Counted from the stretch's first letter, positions 46,116 to 56,600 are shown. The stretch: DNA of 64,000 nucleotides from Girardinichthys multiradiatus (GCF_021462225.1 NC_061804.1:6432740-6496739); one strand, 5' to 3'. Notes: generated from the sequence alone by a model not told the origin. Program-made: numbers and translations.

Positions 46116-47657
46116 CAGTACAGACCAAACGGTTGGACACACCTTCTCATTCAAAGAGTTGTCTTTATTTTCACGACTATGAATATTGTAGCTTCACACG
46201 GAAGGCATCAAAACTATGAATTAACACATGTGGAATTATATACTGAACAAAAACGTGTGAAACAACTGAAAATATGTCTTATATTCTAGGTTCTTCAAAG
46301 TAGCCACCTTTTGCTTTGATTACTGCTCCGCACACTCTAGGCATTCTGTTGATGAGCTTCAAGAGGTAGTCACCTGAAATGGTTTTCCAACAGTCTTGAA
46401 GGAGTTCCCAGAGATGCTTAGCACTTGTTGGCCCTTTTGCCTTCACTCTGCGGTCCAGCTCACCCCAAACCATCTCGATTGGGTTCAGATCCGGTGACTG
46501 TGGAGGCCAGGTCATCTGGCGTAGCAACCCATCACTCTCCTTCTTGGTCAAATAGCCCTTACACAGCCTGGAGGTGTGTTAGGGGTCATTGTCCTGTTGA
46601 AAAATGAATGATGGTCCAACTAAACGCAAACCAGATAAAATAGCATACCGCTGCAAGATGCTGTGGTAGCCATGAAGGTTCAGTATGCCTTCAATTTTGA
46701 ATAAATCCCCAACAGTGTCACCAGCAAAGCACCCCCACACCATCACACCTCCTCCTCCATGCTTCACGGTGGGAACCAGGCATGTAGAGTCCATCCGTTC
46801 ACCTCTTCTGCGCCGCACAAAGACACGGTGGTTGGAACCAAAGATCTCAAACTTGGACTCATCAGACCAAAGCAGTCTCTTCTGCTTGCTGCCTGTCCTC
46901 AGCAGTGGTTTCCTAGCAGCTATTTTACCATGAAGGCCTGATTCACACAGTCTCCTCTTAACAGTTGTTCTAGAGATGTGTCTGCTGCTAGAACTCTGTG
47001 TGGCATTGACCTGTTCTCTAATCTGAGCTGCTGTTAACCTGCGATTTCTGAGGCTGATAACTCGGATGAACTTATCGTCCGCAGCAGAGGTGACTCTTGG
47101 TCTTCCTTTCCTGAGACAGTCCTCATGTGAGCCAGTTTCTTTGTAGTGCTTGATGGTTTTTGCGACTGCACTTGGGGACACTTTCAAAGTTTTCCCAATT
47201 GTTCGGACGTATTTGTTTCTTAGATGCTTTTTTCTTGCCATAGTACAAATTCTAACAGTCTATTCAGCAGAACTATCAGTTGTGTACTGTATCCACCTCC
47301 TGCACAACACAACTGATGGTCCCAACCCCATTTATAAGGCTTGAAATCCCACTTATTAAACTTGACATGGCACACCTGTGAAGTGAAAACCATTTCAGGT
47401 GACTACCTCTTGAAGCTCATCAACAGAATGCCAAGAGTGTGCGGAGCAGTAATTAAAGCAAAAGGTGGCTACTTTGAAGAACCTAGAATATAAGACATAT
47501 TTTCAGGTGTTCCACACTTTTTTGTTCAGTATATAATTCCACATGTGTTAATTCATAGTTTTGATGCCTTCAGTGTGAAGCTACAATATTCATAGTCATG
47601 AAAATAAAGAAAACTCTTTGAATGAGAAGGTAGTGTCCAAACTTTTGGTCTCTACTG
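46116..47657 (-). mobile_element. Tc1-like transposon, second family (1,542 bp)
   Basis: Ends read cagtacagaccaaa at the left and, as reverse complement, cagtagagaccaaa at the right. TA flanks both (46114-46115 and 47658-47659). The inverted repeats are long, 46116-46387 and 47385-47657, about 272 bp each, and they include the last 35 or so codons of the transposase. One transposase gene lies on the minus strand and has a single internal stop. The element sits inside the retroviral integrase relic. A separate arm of the same family is at 58977-59170. Confidence 0.92.
46279..47241 (-). pseudogene. Tc1 transposase with one internal stop codon
   Basis: Starts at the minus-strand ATG at 47241 (MARKKHLRNKYV) and ends at 46279. 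The N-terminal helix-turn-helix part includes VSPSAVAKTIKHY and the GRPR-type hook (KGRPRVTS). The catalytic residues are present: Asp in WSDESKF, Asp in FQQDNDP, and Glu in NPIEMVW. A TAA stop at 46581-46579, directly after FQQDNDP, interrupts the frame where related elements have a Lys codon; the frame is otherwise open on both sides. The C-terminus (MPRVCGAVIKAKGGYFEEPRI) lies inside the inverted repeat. Length without the stop would be about 320 residues, normal for Tc1. As it stands it would produce a protein lacking the last catalytic residue. Confidence 0.9.
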
Positions 47658-47711
47658 TATAAGTAGCCCTCTCTTGGATTTTCACAGTGGTAGGAGTTGG
47701 TCTGTACTGTA
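47658..47711 (-). repeat. Inverted flank duplication plus a 13-bp transposon-end stub
   Basis: 47658-47699 is the exact reverse complement of 46074-46115. It runs into ttggtctgtactg (47697-47709), which is the outermost 13 bases of the Tc1 end, followed by TA (47710-47711). Three bases (ttg) are shared at the junction. Confidence 0.92.
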
Positions 47712-47898
47712 CAAAGCACACTGTAAAGAGGTGAGCCTGTCAGTCTTTCCACCCACAGGCAAGGAGGTAAAAAAGACTGACTACAAAGGGGTTGTCGCCA
47801 GCTAGAGGAGGCTTCGTCTCAACGTCAGTGAAGAAACCAATGATCCTTCCCAGCCCTTACGGGAGAGAGAGAGACAGACAGGTAAATCTAAAGGGAAG

Positions 47899-49301
47899 AT
47901 GTGGTTGAAACATTTAGTTTTGTGTATCATGTGTGCCCTAATTGTGTTAATAATATGCCAGACATTTCCACAATCTCATAATCTCCAGAAATTAAAGAAG
48001 TGGATAAATGAAGATTTCAATGAAATTTTACACAAGATATAAATTACTTGTATGAGATCAACAGCTGGTACCAATATGCAAAAATTGTAACCAAGTCCAG
48101 GAACATTTCTGGTTGTTATGTATGCACCGAACTTCCTATCTCTTCCAGCCAGCCCAGGTTGACAGCTAGACCAGTACCAGCGCCAAGAGATGAGTGTTTT
48201 ATCAGAAACATTGTTTCTGATGCCAGTACCAGTTTCCACGTGGTAATGGGTTATGTAACATTTTACAACTGTGATATTACAGAGTTTAAACAGTTTAATG
48301 TTACAACCACTGTGTCCAACTATATTGAGCTTCTTGCAGGTTCCCATTTTTCTCATTGTGTCCTAGGCACCGGTTCCATCCCAGTGAGGACTATTCTAAT
48401 GCGCATGTGTAACACGACTTACTATTTTCCTTTCCACCAAGCTGGACCAGGGGGAAAGGTCCATGATCTAAAAGGCACTTATGCAATAGATGGATTTCAC
48501 TGGATGTGTGGAACTGACATTTATTTGCAATTGCCTCCAAGTTGGAGTGGTGTTTGTGTACCTGTTTATATCACTGATCACACTTATGCCATTTCAGTTC
48601 AATCTTCCCTAAATAGGAGTAAGAGAGAACTCATCCATGTGAAGTCACATGACAGTGTGTGGGGCTCAGATGTGCCTAATGAATTCAAGCATTGGACAGA
48701 TGGAAAGAGGATTTTAATGAGTTTGTTCCCCTGGGTAGGCAGAGAAAAATTCCTTGAGACTGGAAACTACAGATTATCCACTGGGACTGTTTGTAAATGC
48801 AACCACTAAAGCTCTTATAGGACTGTCCACAGAAGTCACAGCTCTTCGAACCGTGGTGTTACAGAACAGGATAGTGTTGGACATGCTGACGCCCTCGGTT
48901 GGTGGTGTTTGCGCTCTCCTGAATGAGACCTGCTGCACCTACATCCCTGATGAGACCAATGGCAAAGATGGACACAGAGTGATCAATGCTATATGCCAAT
49001 TAAATGAAATTAAAAGGGATATGCAGCAGGATGTCCATCCCGGCTGAGGAAGCCTTTTTTCGTGGCTTACTTCAGGACCGTGGTGGTAACTGTTTTTGAA
49101 AATCATGACCCCTGTCATCGCTGTGTTATTGTTGTTTTGCCTCTTTTACTGTGTGTTGTTCCCTGTATCAGACCAATGACATCAAGGATGGTTGGAGGAA
49201 TTGTTGGTACAATGTTGTCCCAGGATTACCAGCTTCTAGACAAGAACCAAGACTATGATGACACTATGGAGGAGGAATCACTAAACTTAACAATAGTTTA
49301 A
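47899..49301 (+). pseudogene. Retroviral envelope (env) relic
   Basis: Envelope glycoprotein gene of the endogenous retrovirus. The likely start at 47899 opens a hydrophobic signal peptide of about 25 residues, then a stop near 48040 breaks the frame. The next open segment (to 48809) is the surface subunit with a CYVC motif near 48115, several N-glycosylation sites and an RSKR furin-type cleavage motif at 48615-48626. The transmembrane subunit follows with a hydrophobic stretch, a heptad-like region, and a CX6CC motif at 48910-48936 (48754-49047). A membrane anchor and an acidic tail end at 49301. The CXXC plus CX6CC pair is typical of gamma-type envelopes. At least three frame breaks prevent a full protein. 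An intact env conserved in spiny-rayed fishes is known, but this broken copy is not evidence of such a role. Confidence 0.85.
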
Positions 49302-49375
49302 TGTTTAATGAGATGTATGCATAAAGCCTTTTGGAACTGTATACATGGTTGTGATATTAAACTAATCAATAATAA

Positions 49376-49387
49376 ACAGGAGGGAAT
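49376..49387 (+). promoter_or_regulatory. Retroviral polypurine tract
   Basis: acaggagggaat lies directly before the LTR start. It is the expected site where plus-strand DNA synthesis begins. Confidence 0.75.
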
Positions 49388-49814
49388 TGTTGGAAAAATG
49401 TATATAAGTTATCATTGTTTAGTTTAAATCATGTTTATGTCTGAAGTTCTACTATTGTTAAGATGATTTCTAATTCCTATGACTGCTTTTTTAGTGTGAA
49501 AAAGTGTTTGTGGAAAGTTAAGGAATGTGGTCTGGAGTGGATCAGTCCCTGGACATGACAAGCTTATACCATATATGGGAATGACTACACTTTTAGGTTG
49601 AGATCTCTGTAAGAATTGGCTGAACCGATTTCCGCTTTTTGCTTGTAGGAATGTGAGTTGTAAATAAAAGGCTGGTGCAAGGTTATTTCCCTTTGTGAGA
49701 AGGAAGTCACCGTTTTGGCAGAGGACTGTCTCACCCTTGCAGGTCAAACTTACTTGGTTCACTTGTGTCTTGTTTTACACTTGTCTGTGTTTATCAGCTT
49801 TCTAACTCTAACAT
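49388..49814 (+). mobile_element. 3' LTR of the endogenous retrovirus
   Basis: Starts tgttggaaaaatg after the polypurine tract and ends ctctaaca(t). It contains a polyadenylation signal aataaa at 49663-49668, followed by a pyrimidine-rich U5-like region. Length about 426 bp. The next bases, ttagg, continue the interrupted Tc1 relic. Confidence 0.8.
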
Positions 49815-50150
49815 TTAGGACAAAAGGCTGCCACATCATTTGATAAAAATGAAAATTATTACCCTACAGAGGTCTTAATCTGTAGTCACCAACTGATTTA
49901 AACTGTAAACCTAATGCAACAGAATACTTCAATTTGCTGAAATTACATTGCAGCAACTCAAAATGGTACTCAGTACTTTGTATGGCCCCCATGTGCTTGT
50001 ATGCATGCCTGACAATGTCATGATGCACACAAGCACCATCGGAAAAGCTCCGTATGAGATGGCATATCATGACCTGGTTGGGTTGGATGGACCTAAACAT
50101 GATGTCCCAGAGATGTTCTATTGGATTTAGGTCAGGGACAAGCACAGTTT
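49815..50150 (-). mobile_element. Right part of the Tc1 relic split by the retroviral insertion
   Basis: The plus strand reads aggctgccacatcatttgat, gcaactcaaaatggtactca, gtatggcccccatgtgcttg and gatgtcccagagatgttcta, the order of a fish Tc1 family after its terminal repeat. On the minus strand 50145 downward gives VPDLNPIEHLWDI, the block holding the third catalytic residue. Most of the transposase is deleted. Confidence 0.75.
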
Positions 50151-51639
50151 TAGAAGCAGGTCCTATTTTGTACCTGCTTTGACATTAGTCATGAAAATTA
50201 CTTTGTGCACATGTATGAGAATGTGCTAATGGAAGTTGATACTTCCCATTCTGCTTGTGTGATAAAAATGTGTATGTACCTGCCCCAGGAACCCCCCTCC
50301 CATTATCCAATCCAACCAGAGATAACTACACAGTTAGATTTTTTTGTGACAATGCTGACTGTGCACATTAACAGTATGAGTTTTTCTAGACTCGTGCAAA
50401 TTGCTGTCTAATTCAAATGTAATAGTGATGTTAAAGTTTATAAAACAGGGTTAAACTGCTGTGAAATGTACTAGATTGGAGTTGTTGTGACCCAGCTCTG
50501 GCTAAGTTAATCCGTGCATTCTAAACTTTTGTCTGTTTATATAAAATTTTGTTAATCAGAGAGGTCTATGCTGCAGGTAAGATGCTTACCTTTATAAGCT
50601 TACTTAACAAACCTCCAAATAAATAAACAACAATAAAACATTGCTCTGCTTCTGCATTCCAGAACTGTTAAAATAGACACTTCTGGTTTTTGGTTTTATT
50701 TATACTCATAAATATCTAACTCCTCCTATTGTCTGGGTTTGCCTATCCTTCTCAACAGATAAACATCCCTACTTGACAGCTAGGACTTAAAGCCACTGTC
50801 TGCTTTCATGGAAAGATGTATTTGTCAAAGCAGTAAAGCACTGAACTACATGACGTTGGTGTCAGGGTGAGGCAGGAGGCGCTAGTTAACCTGCCGTGAT
50901 GAACAGCTGTAATGTCATTTGTCCGGCAGCAGTCCGTGAAGCTCTGCCAGATTTTCCCTCCAGGAGGGTGTAAAAGAATTGCTCCAGACAGCTCTGAATA
51001 GTGCAGAAGGTCAGATTTATTTCCAGTATACATCAAATTTACAAGCAACCAACAGGAGTGGAGCTTGAATAGCAGTCAGCTTCCTGTGCTCAGGGGATTT
51101 TTACAAATTACATTATATTTTTTAACTGTATAGTATAACCTAAATTATTGTTATTTTGATAACTGAAGAAAATTTGTACATTCTTGCTGCTTTAATTTAG
51201 TAATGGTATCTAATTTTCTACATCTAGGGAATAGCAACGTGTGGAGGTGGCATGTTTCCAATCAATGTGGGAACAATAAAGTGAGAGTCATGTTTTATTT
51301 AAAGAACATGAATCAATGTCTGGCCTTTAGAACATAGGGGGGAGGTGTATAGACAAGTTTTCCTATTATTTTAAAACCATCTGTAGAGTTTGAACTGCAG
51401 TAATCAGTCCAAACTCTACAGTGTGGCTAATTGTGTGCAAATTAGAGTCTTTTTCCATTCACAAGGCAGAAGTTAATCAGCAAAAATCACTGGAGCATGA
51501 CTGTGTACTGGCTCGCGAGTCGCAAAGGATCCCAGGTTAACATTTATCAAACAGGTCTCGGCCACAGTGGCTAAAAGTTAATGTTCATGGGTAGACCATC
51601 AGTAGACACAAACCAGTAATGTTGCCACCGCAATGGTAA
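50151..51639. other. No gene seen
   Basis: AT-rich DNA, only short chance frames. No transposon motif recognised. Confidence 0.4.
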
Positions 51640-51960
51640 AAAGAAAAGTATTATAATGGTTTGGATCAGTTAGGCTCAATGAGAATATATAAAGACAAAT
51701 TAACTAACATGAGGACATGTGAGAAAGAATACTATAACAAATTACTGGAAAAAACAAAAATAATGGAAATTTATAAATGGCATTTGGAGGAAAGAATGTT
51801 AAATTACAAGTTACCCAGAATGTTTAATTGAAAATGACAGCATCATTGATAACATGGGGGATGTGGTGAATTATTTTAATGATTTCTTTGTGAACGTGTG
51901 ACAAAACATTTGCATCAAAAACAAAGAAGAGTGTTATAGATATGATAACTGTAAAAGTTT
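51640..51960 (+). mobile_element. Scrap of another LINE (region before the RT)
   Basis: Across broken frames it gives EYYNKLLEKTK, then ENDSIIDNMGDVVNYFNDFF. The pattern of N(M)xDVVNxFNDFFVNV lies just before the reverse transcriptase in several fish LINEs. It does not match the other LINE families in the window. Nothing further of the element is present. Confidence 0.55.
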
Positions 51961-52025
51961 TTATTGAAGATGTTGTGATTATGAATATGAATATGTTATT
52001 TAATATTTAATACTCGTACTCGTTG

Positions 52026-52975
52026 TCTTCCTCTTATCCAGGACCGGGTCGTGGGGGCAGCAGACTCAGCAGAGACGCCCAGATGTCCCTCTCCCCAGAC
52101 ACCTCCTTCAGCTCCTCTGGGGAGAGACCAAGACGTTCCCAGGCCAGCCGAGAGACATAGTCCCTCCAGCGTGTCCTGGGCCGTACCCTGGGCTTCCTCC
52201 CGGTGGGACGTGCCTGGAACACCTCCCGACGAAGGCGTCCAGGAGGCATCCAGTATAGATGCCTGAGCCATCTCATCTGGCTCCTCTCGATGTGGAGGAG
52301 AAGCGGCTCTACTCCGAGCCTCTCCCGGATGGCCAAGCTCTTCACCATATGTCTAAGGGAGTGCCCAGCCACCCTAAGGAGGAAGCTCATTTCAGCCGCT
52401 TGTATCCGGGATGTCGTTCTTTCGGTCATGACCCAAAGTTCATGGCCATAGGTGAGGGTAGGAACGTAGACCGACTGGTAAATCAAGAGCCATCTTTTTC
52501 AGGTTGAGTACCAAGGCCTCTGACTTGGAGGAGCTGATCTTCATCCCAGCCGCTTCACACTTGGCTGCGAACCGCCCAAGCGCATGCTGTAGGTCTTGGC
52601 TAGAGGGGGCCAGTAGGACCACGTCATCTGCAAAAAGAAGAGACGAAATCCACTGGTCCCCAAACCAGACCCCCTCCAGTCCTTAGCTGCGTCTAGAAAT
52701 CCTGTCCATAAAAGTTATGAACAGGACCGGTGGCAAAGGGCAGCCCTGCCGGAGTCCAACATGCACCGGGAACAGGTCCGACTTAGAGCCGGTAATGCGG
52801 ACCAAACTCCTGCTCCGCTTGTACAGGGCCCGTATGGCCCCTAATAAAGGGCCCCCGATTCCATACTCCTGGAGCATCCCCCACAGGGCATCACGAGGGA
52901 CACAGTCAAATGCTTTCTCCAGGTCCACAAAACACATGTGAACCTGTTGGGCAAACTCCCATGAACCCTCGGGAC
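52026..52975 (-). pseudogene. RTE-like LINE reverse transcriptase and C-terminal region
   Basis: Minus-strand coding relic. From high to low coordinate: GSWEFAQQVHMCFVDLEKAF (first catalytic Asp), GLRQGCPL, ITFMDRISR, the FADD box (near 52625), APSSQDLQHALGRFAAKCEA, then the connection domain with YVPTLTYGHELWVMT, AEMSFLLRVAGHS, LLLHIERSQMRWLRHL and the end WRDYVSRLAWERLG, LLSLLPPRPGPG. It is in three frames with breaks near 52490 and 52685. The catalytic box keeps both Asp codons, unlike the copies at 35199 and 57842. Confidence 0.85.
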
Positions 52976-53266
52976 GGGAGACAGCATCAGTAAAGATCAC
53001 GTGATTGGGACGGTACAGGATAAAAAATGAACGGGAGCAGACGGGAGCGGGAGCTAACCAATAGGAGGGAAAATAAACTAGGATCAATTGTCTTTGGAAA
53101 TGTAAAACTGAGACTTTGTTATAAACTTTAAGAAAAAGAAACTTGAATCAACGCCGCCATTGTGTAGTTTTTTTCCAAGAAGCCTATACTATAATGCGAG
53201 TCAAACGAACTACACGACCCACAAGCCAACAGTGCTTCTGATCGATGTTTTCCACCTGCGTTCAGA

Positions 53267-53479
53267 ATGGAGGGAGCAAACGCAGGTGGAGAACTGGACG
53301 TGGTACAATTGGGTTTGCAACGTAAAGTCAGAAATAAGGACTTATCTATTAAACTCATAGAGCTGACAGGAAAGTCGCAAATATTACCGAACTTCAGGAG
53401 AGTTGAATGTAGCAGTGTTAACACGCAGTCTGCTGCTTGTAAAATGTATTTAGTCATCATCAAGTTCACCAGTGATTAA
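53267..53479 (+). pseudogene. hAT transposase N-terminal remnant, copy 2
   Basis: A 70-codon frame that agrees with 14575-14787 at most positions (MEGANAGGELDVV, then ELTGKSQILPNFRRVECSS). The CKTC pair of copy 1 is changed here to CKMY. The following block that carries KVP and DLRAF in copy 1 is further decayed. Confidence 0.7.
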
Positions 53480-53599
53480 GGGACACTTGTAAGACAGATT
53501 CTGGATTAAATCAGCCCCGCATCTCTTCATTCATCAAACCACCATGTGTCAAGTCTCATCTGACCAACAAAATTGCTGCATGATTTAAGAGGTAAGGTA

Positions 53600-54166
53600 C
53601 GGAAGCCCGTGAGGGGACATGGGGAAATTTATTTATTTTGCGTCCCCACGCAATACTTTTGCGTTCAGCATTTTGGAACAGCAGCACAGATGACAAACTG
53701 CTCATAAAACAAACACTGATATGTCATTGATATGGTTTATTTGTCATATGCAGGTTAACACGCAGTCAACAATGCGATTAAATACTTAGGATAAGAACAA
53801 CCGTTCAAATCACGATAAAAACAAAAACACTAATGGCGTACAAAAAAAAAGTACACATCATGCAGCAGTAATAAGCAAAGAAAGTGTCACAGATGTGGTT
53901 TCGTGCTGTTTTTTGGTCCAGAGTTCAGTAGTTTGTTTGACAGCTTGTGGATAAAAACTGTATTTTAGTCTGATTTGAAGATAATTTTATTTAAGGCTGA
54001 TTTCAAAATAAAACTCAATAAATCTCAAAACGGGTGTAGTGTTTGTTTCATTTTTGTAGTTATCTGGTTTGGAAACTAACCCACAAAGTATTGCGAAATA
54101 ACGTAAGACTATTGCGTGAGAACGCAAAAAAGAAAAAAATCCCCCCTTGTCCCCTCGCGGGCTCCG
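53600..54166. mobile_element. Inverted-repeat element nested in hAT copy 2 (567 bp)
   Basis: The same nested element as at 14947-15590, at the same place in the hAT. The ends are cggaagcccgtgaggggaca and, as reverse complement, cggagcccgcgaggggacaa, with TA on both sides (53598-53599, 54167-54168). It is about 77 bp shorter, mostly from loss of the subterminal repeat units and of part of the left side. Confidence 0.85.
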
Positions 54167-55194
54167 TATAGAAAGGCTTCATTAAGGGAAGATATTAAAT
54201 AAATATGTTGTGAAATAGAAAAAAATTGAATGTACCGTTAAATGTACAATTTATTTAATACATCATTAAATATTAAGTGTACCACTAATTACGTCATGTC
54301 GTCTTTAAAATTATACGTAATTATTCGGTGGCACATTTAATTGCATAATAGTCCATTTCATGATATAATGGTACATTTATTGTTTCTAATGATGTATTAA
54401 ATAAATAAATGGTACCTTTAATTTAATGGCACATTTAATGTTACATTTCTTTCATGTTACATTTACTTCACTTATGGGACATACATTCACAACATTTATT
54501 TATTTAATGATGATTTTATTGTATTAATTTTGTCCAGTTTGACCCACCATTCTTGATGCCTGTATAGGAGGTCATGTCAGAATTTAAATCAGGTGTTCTG
54601 GAGCAGACACACATCTAAAACTTGCAGGGAAGGGGTCCCTGAGGACCAGGGCTGTGAACCATTGAGGTACAGTTTCTAAATTGTGAAGGTAATGCCTTTT
54701 TGTCCTTTTGTTCACCAAGTATAGTTCTCTTGCTAGGTGCATTTCTCTTTCGTTTCAGCAACTTGAAACATAAAAGTGATGTCATTGTTCAAAGGAAACA
54801 ATCACTTAATAAATAAGTAAAATACAACTATGTACATTTTGTTTATTCAACTAAGATAGGCATGGTCTGTTTCCTTGTTTTATATTTTATTATTTCTTCA
54901 TTATTATTCTTTTTACTTTAACTGGCCTTTACTACAGCTAAAACAGGGACCTAACTGGTCCTTCAAAGAAAGAAATTGTCAAAAGACTAAATGAAGAAAA
55001 CAAAAATGGGAGTGGCACAGGAGTGGGAGTCGTTCTGAATGGGAGCGGGATGGGAGTGGGAGTCAATTTACCAGGAGTGGGACGGGACAGGATTTTTTTT
55101 CATTATGCTGGCCTGGGATTGGGATGGGACAAGACATTTTTCTGTGGGAGCGGGATGGGACAGGAGAGAAAATCCACTCTCGTGTCACCCTCTA

Positions 55195-56136
55195 CCGCAG
55201 ACCTTACGGCCGCAGCTACGGGCAGCAGCATCGACAATAGATGCGGAGAACATGGTCCATTCGGACTCTATGTCTCCAACATCCCCCAACATCCCCCGGA
55301 ATCTGGTCAAAACTCTCCCAGGGGTGGGAGTTGAATACATCCCTGGCCGAGGGCTCCGCCAGACGTTCCCAGCAGACCCTCACTATGCGCTTTGGCCAGC
55401 CAAGTCTGTCCGGCTTTCTCCTCCTCCAGCGGATCCAACTCACCACCAGGTGGAGATCAGTGGACAGCTCAGCCCCTCTCTTCACCCGAGTGTCCAAAAC
55501 ATGCGGCCGAAGGTCTGATCAAACGACAACAAAGTCAATCATTGACCTCCTGCCTAGGGTGCCCTGGTGCCAAGTGCACTGATGGACACCCTTATGTTTG
55601 AACATGGTATTCATTATGGACAATCCGTGACTAGCACAGAATTCCAATATAAACACCACTCAGATTCCGATCGGGGACGCCATTCCTCCCGATCACACCT
55701 CTCCAGGTGTCACTGTCGTTTCCCACATGCGTGTGGAGTCCCCCAGCAGAATAATGGAGTTCCCGGGAGGGGCAGTATCCAGCACCCCCGACAGGGACAC
55801 CAAGAAGGCCGGGTACTCCATACTACTGCTCGGCCCGTAGGCCGAAACGACAGTCAGAGACCTATCCCCAACCCGAAGGCACAGGGATGCGACCCTCTCT
55901 TCCACTGGGGTAAACCCCAACACAAGATGGCTGAGCTGGGGGGCAACAAGCAAACCCACACCAGCCCGCCGCCTCTCCCCGTGGGCCACTCCAGAGTAGA
56001 AGAGAGTCCAACCTCTCTCAAGGAGATGGGTTCCAGAGCCCACACTGTGCATGGAGGTGAGCCCGACTATTTCTAGTCGATATCTCTTGACCTCACGCAC
56101 AAGCTCAGGCTCCTTCCTCCCCAAGCGATGTGACAT
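55195..56136 (-). pseudogene. RTE-like LINE endonuclease region
   Basis: Minus-strand relic. 56136-55693 contains GRKEPELVREVKRYRLEIVG, LERGWTLFYSGVAHGERRRAG, ERVASLCLRVGDRSLTVVSAYGP and IILLGDST, the endonuclease blocks; the usual GDFN motif is altered (GDST). After frame breaks, 55497-55216 contains DTRVKRGAELSTDLHLVVSW, the final Asp-His region (here Asp-Leu-His), and RIVRVCWERLAEPS. The hAT element begins right after, at 55194. Plus-strand frames over this stretch are shadows. Confidence 0.83.
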
Positions 56137-56140
56137 TCCA

Positions 56141-56496
56141 CGTCCCTAGAGCTAGCCTAAGCATCCGGGGATTGGGCCGCTGAGGTCTCCCCCTTCGTCC
56201 AACACCCAATTCTCTTTGCACCGGTCCCTCGCAGTTCCCCCTGCAGGTGGTGGGCCTACTGGGGGATGGCCTCGCATCTCTTGTTCGGGCTTGGCCCGGC
56301 CGGGTCCCGCGAGGAGTACGTCCCTAGAGCTAGCCTAAGCATCCGGGGATTGGGCCGCTGAGGTCTCCCCCTTCGTCCAACACCCAATTCTCTTTGCACC
56401 GGTCCCTCGCAGTTCCCCCTGCAGGTGGTGGGCCTACTGGGGGATGGCCTCGCATCTCTTGTTCGGGCTTGGCCCGGCTGGGTCCAGCGAGGAGTA
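56141..56496 (-). repeat. Tandem duplication, two 178-bp units, in the LINE 5' region
   Basis: Units 56141-56318 and 56319-56496 both start cgtccctagagctagcctaa and end gcgaggagta. Only a few bases differ, close to the unit ends. They lie in the non-coding 5' region of the minus-strand LINE. Confidence 0.95.
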
Positions 56497-56600
56497 ACCC
56501 GGCCACCAGGCGCTCTCCGGCGAGTTCCGACCCCAGGCCTGGCTCCAGGGTGGAGCCCGGCTCCGCCATACCAGGCGACGCCACGTGCCTCGATATATTA

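Larger units (their letters stand above)
39746..49814 (+). mobile_element. Composite insertion containing an endogenous retrovirus
   Basis: A Tc1 relic is interrupted here, with the 4 bases ttag present on both sides (39742-39745 and 49815-49818), as for a retroviral integration. In order it holds: a leader-like stretch, an L2 LINE (40120-42290), an unassigned part, a retroviral integrase relic, a Tc1 transposon (46116-47657), a retroviral env relic and a 427-bp LTR at the right end. No 5' LTR is visible: the left end starts taggcaccgg instead of the LTR start tgttgg. Whether all 10 kb entered as one provirus that was later loaded with other elements is an inference. Confidence 0.55.
52976..55194 (+). 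mobile_element. Non-autonomous hAT transposon, copy 2, left end lost
   Basis: Matches 14293-16643 along its whole length, including the transposase remnant, the nested inverted-repeat element and the gggagcggga subterminal repeats. The right end ctcta is intact at 55194, but the first 32 bases of the element, including the left inverted repeat, are missing: the match starts at gggagacagcatcag (52976). It could therefore no longer be excised. Confidence 0.9.
52009..56600 (-). mobile_element. RTE-like LINE on the minus strand, split by hAT copy 2
   Basis: The 3' end lies at 52009 (aatactcgtactcgttgtct) and the 5' region at 56140-56600. The RT/C-terminal part is 52026-52975 and the endonuclease part 55195-56136. 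Between them is a hAT element, and a comparison with the copy at 56890-58976 shows that about 785 bp of the LINE are missing there as well. The 5' region contains an exact 178-bp tandem duplication. A possible target duplication, atttaatattt at 51998-52008 and 56638-56648, is uncertain because the area is very AT-rich. Confidence 0.82.

Noticed and set aside
47899..49301. Env considered as a domesticated, functional host gene
   Set aside because: Several frame breaks across signal peptide, surface and transmembrane parts exclude an intact protein from this copy.
55567..56076. A 169-codon plus-strand frame and neighbouring plus-strand frames
   Set aside because: They are antisense shadows of the LINE endonuclease on the minus strand, which shows recognisable motifs.
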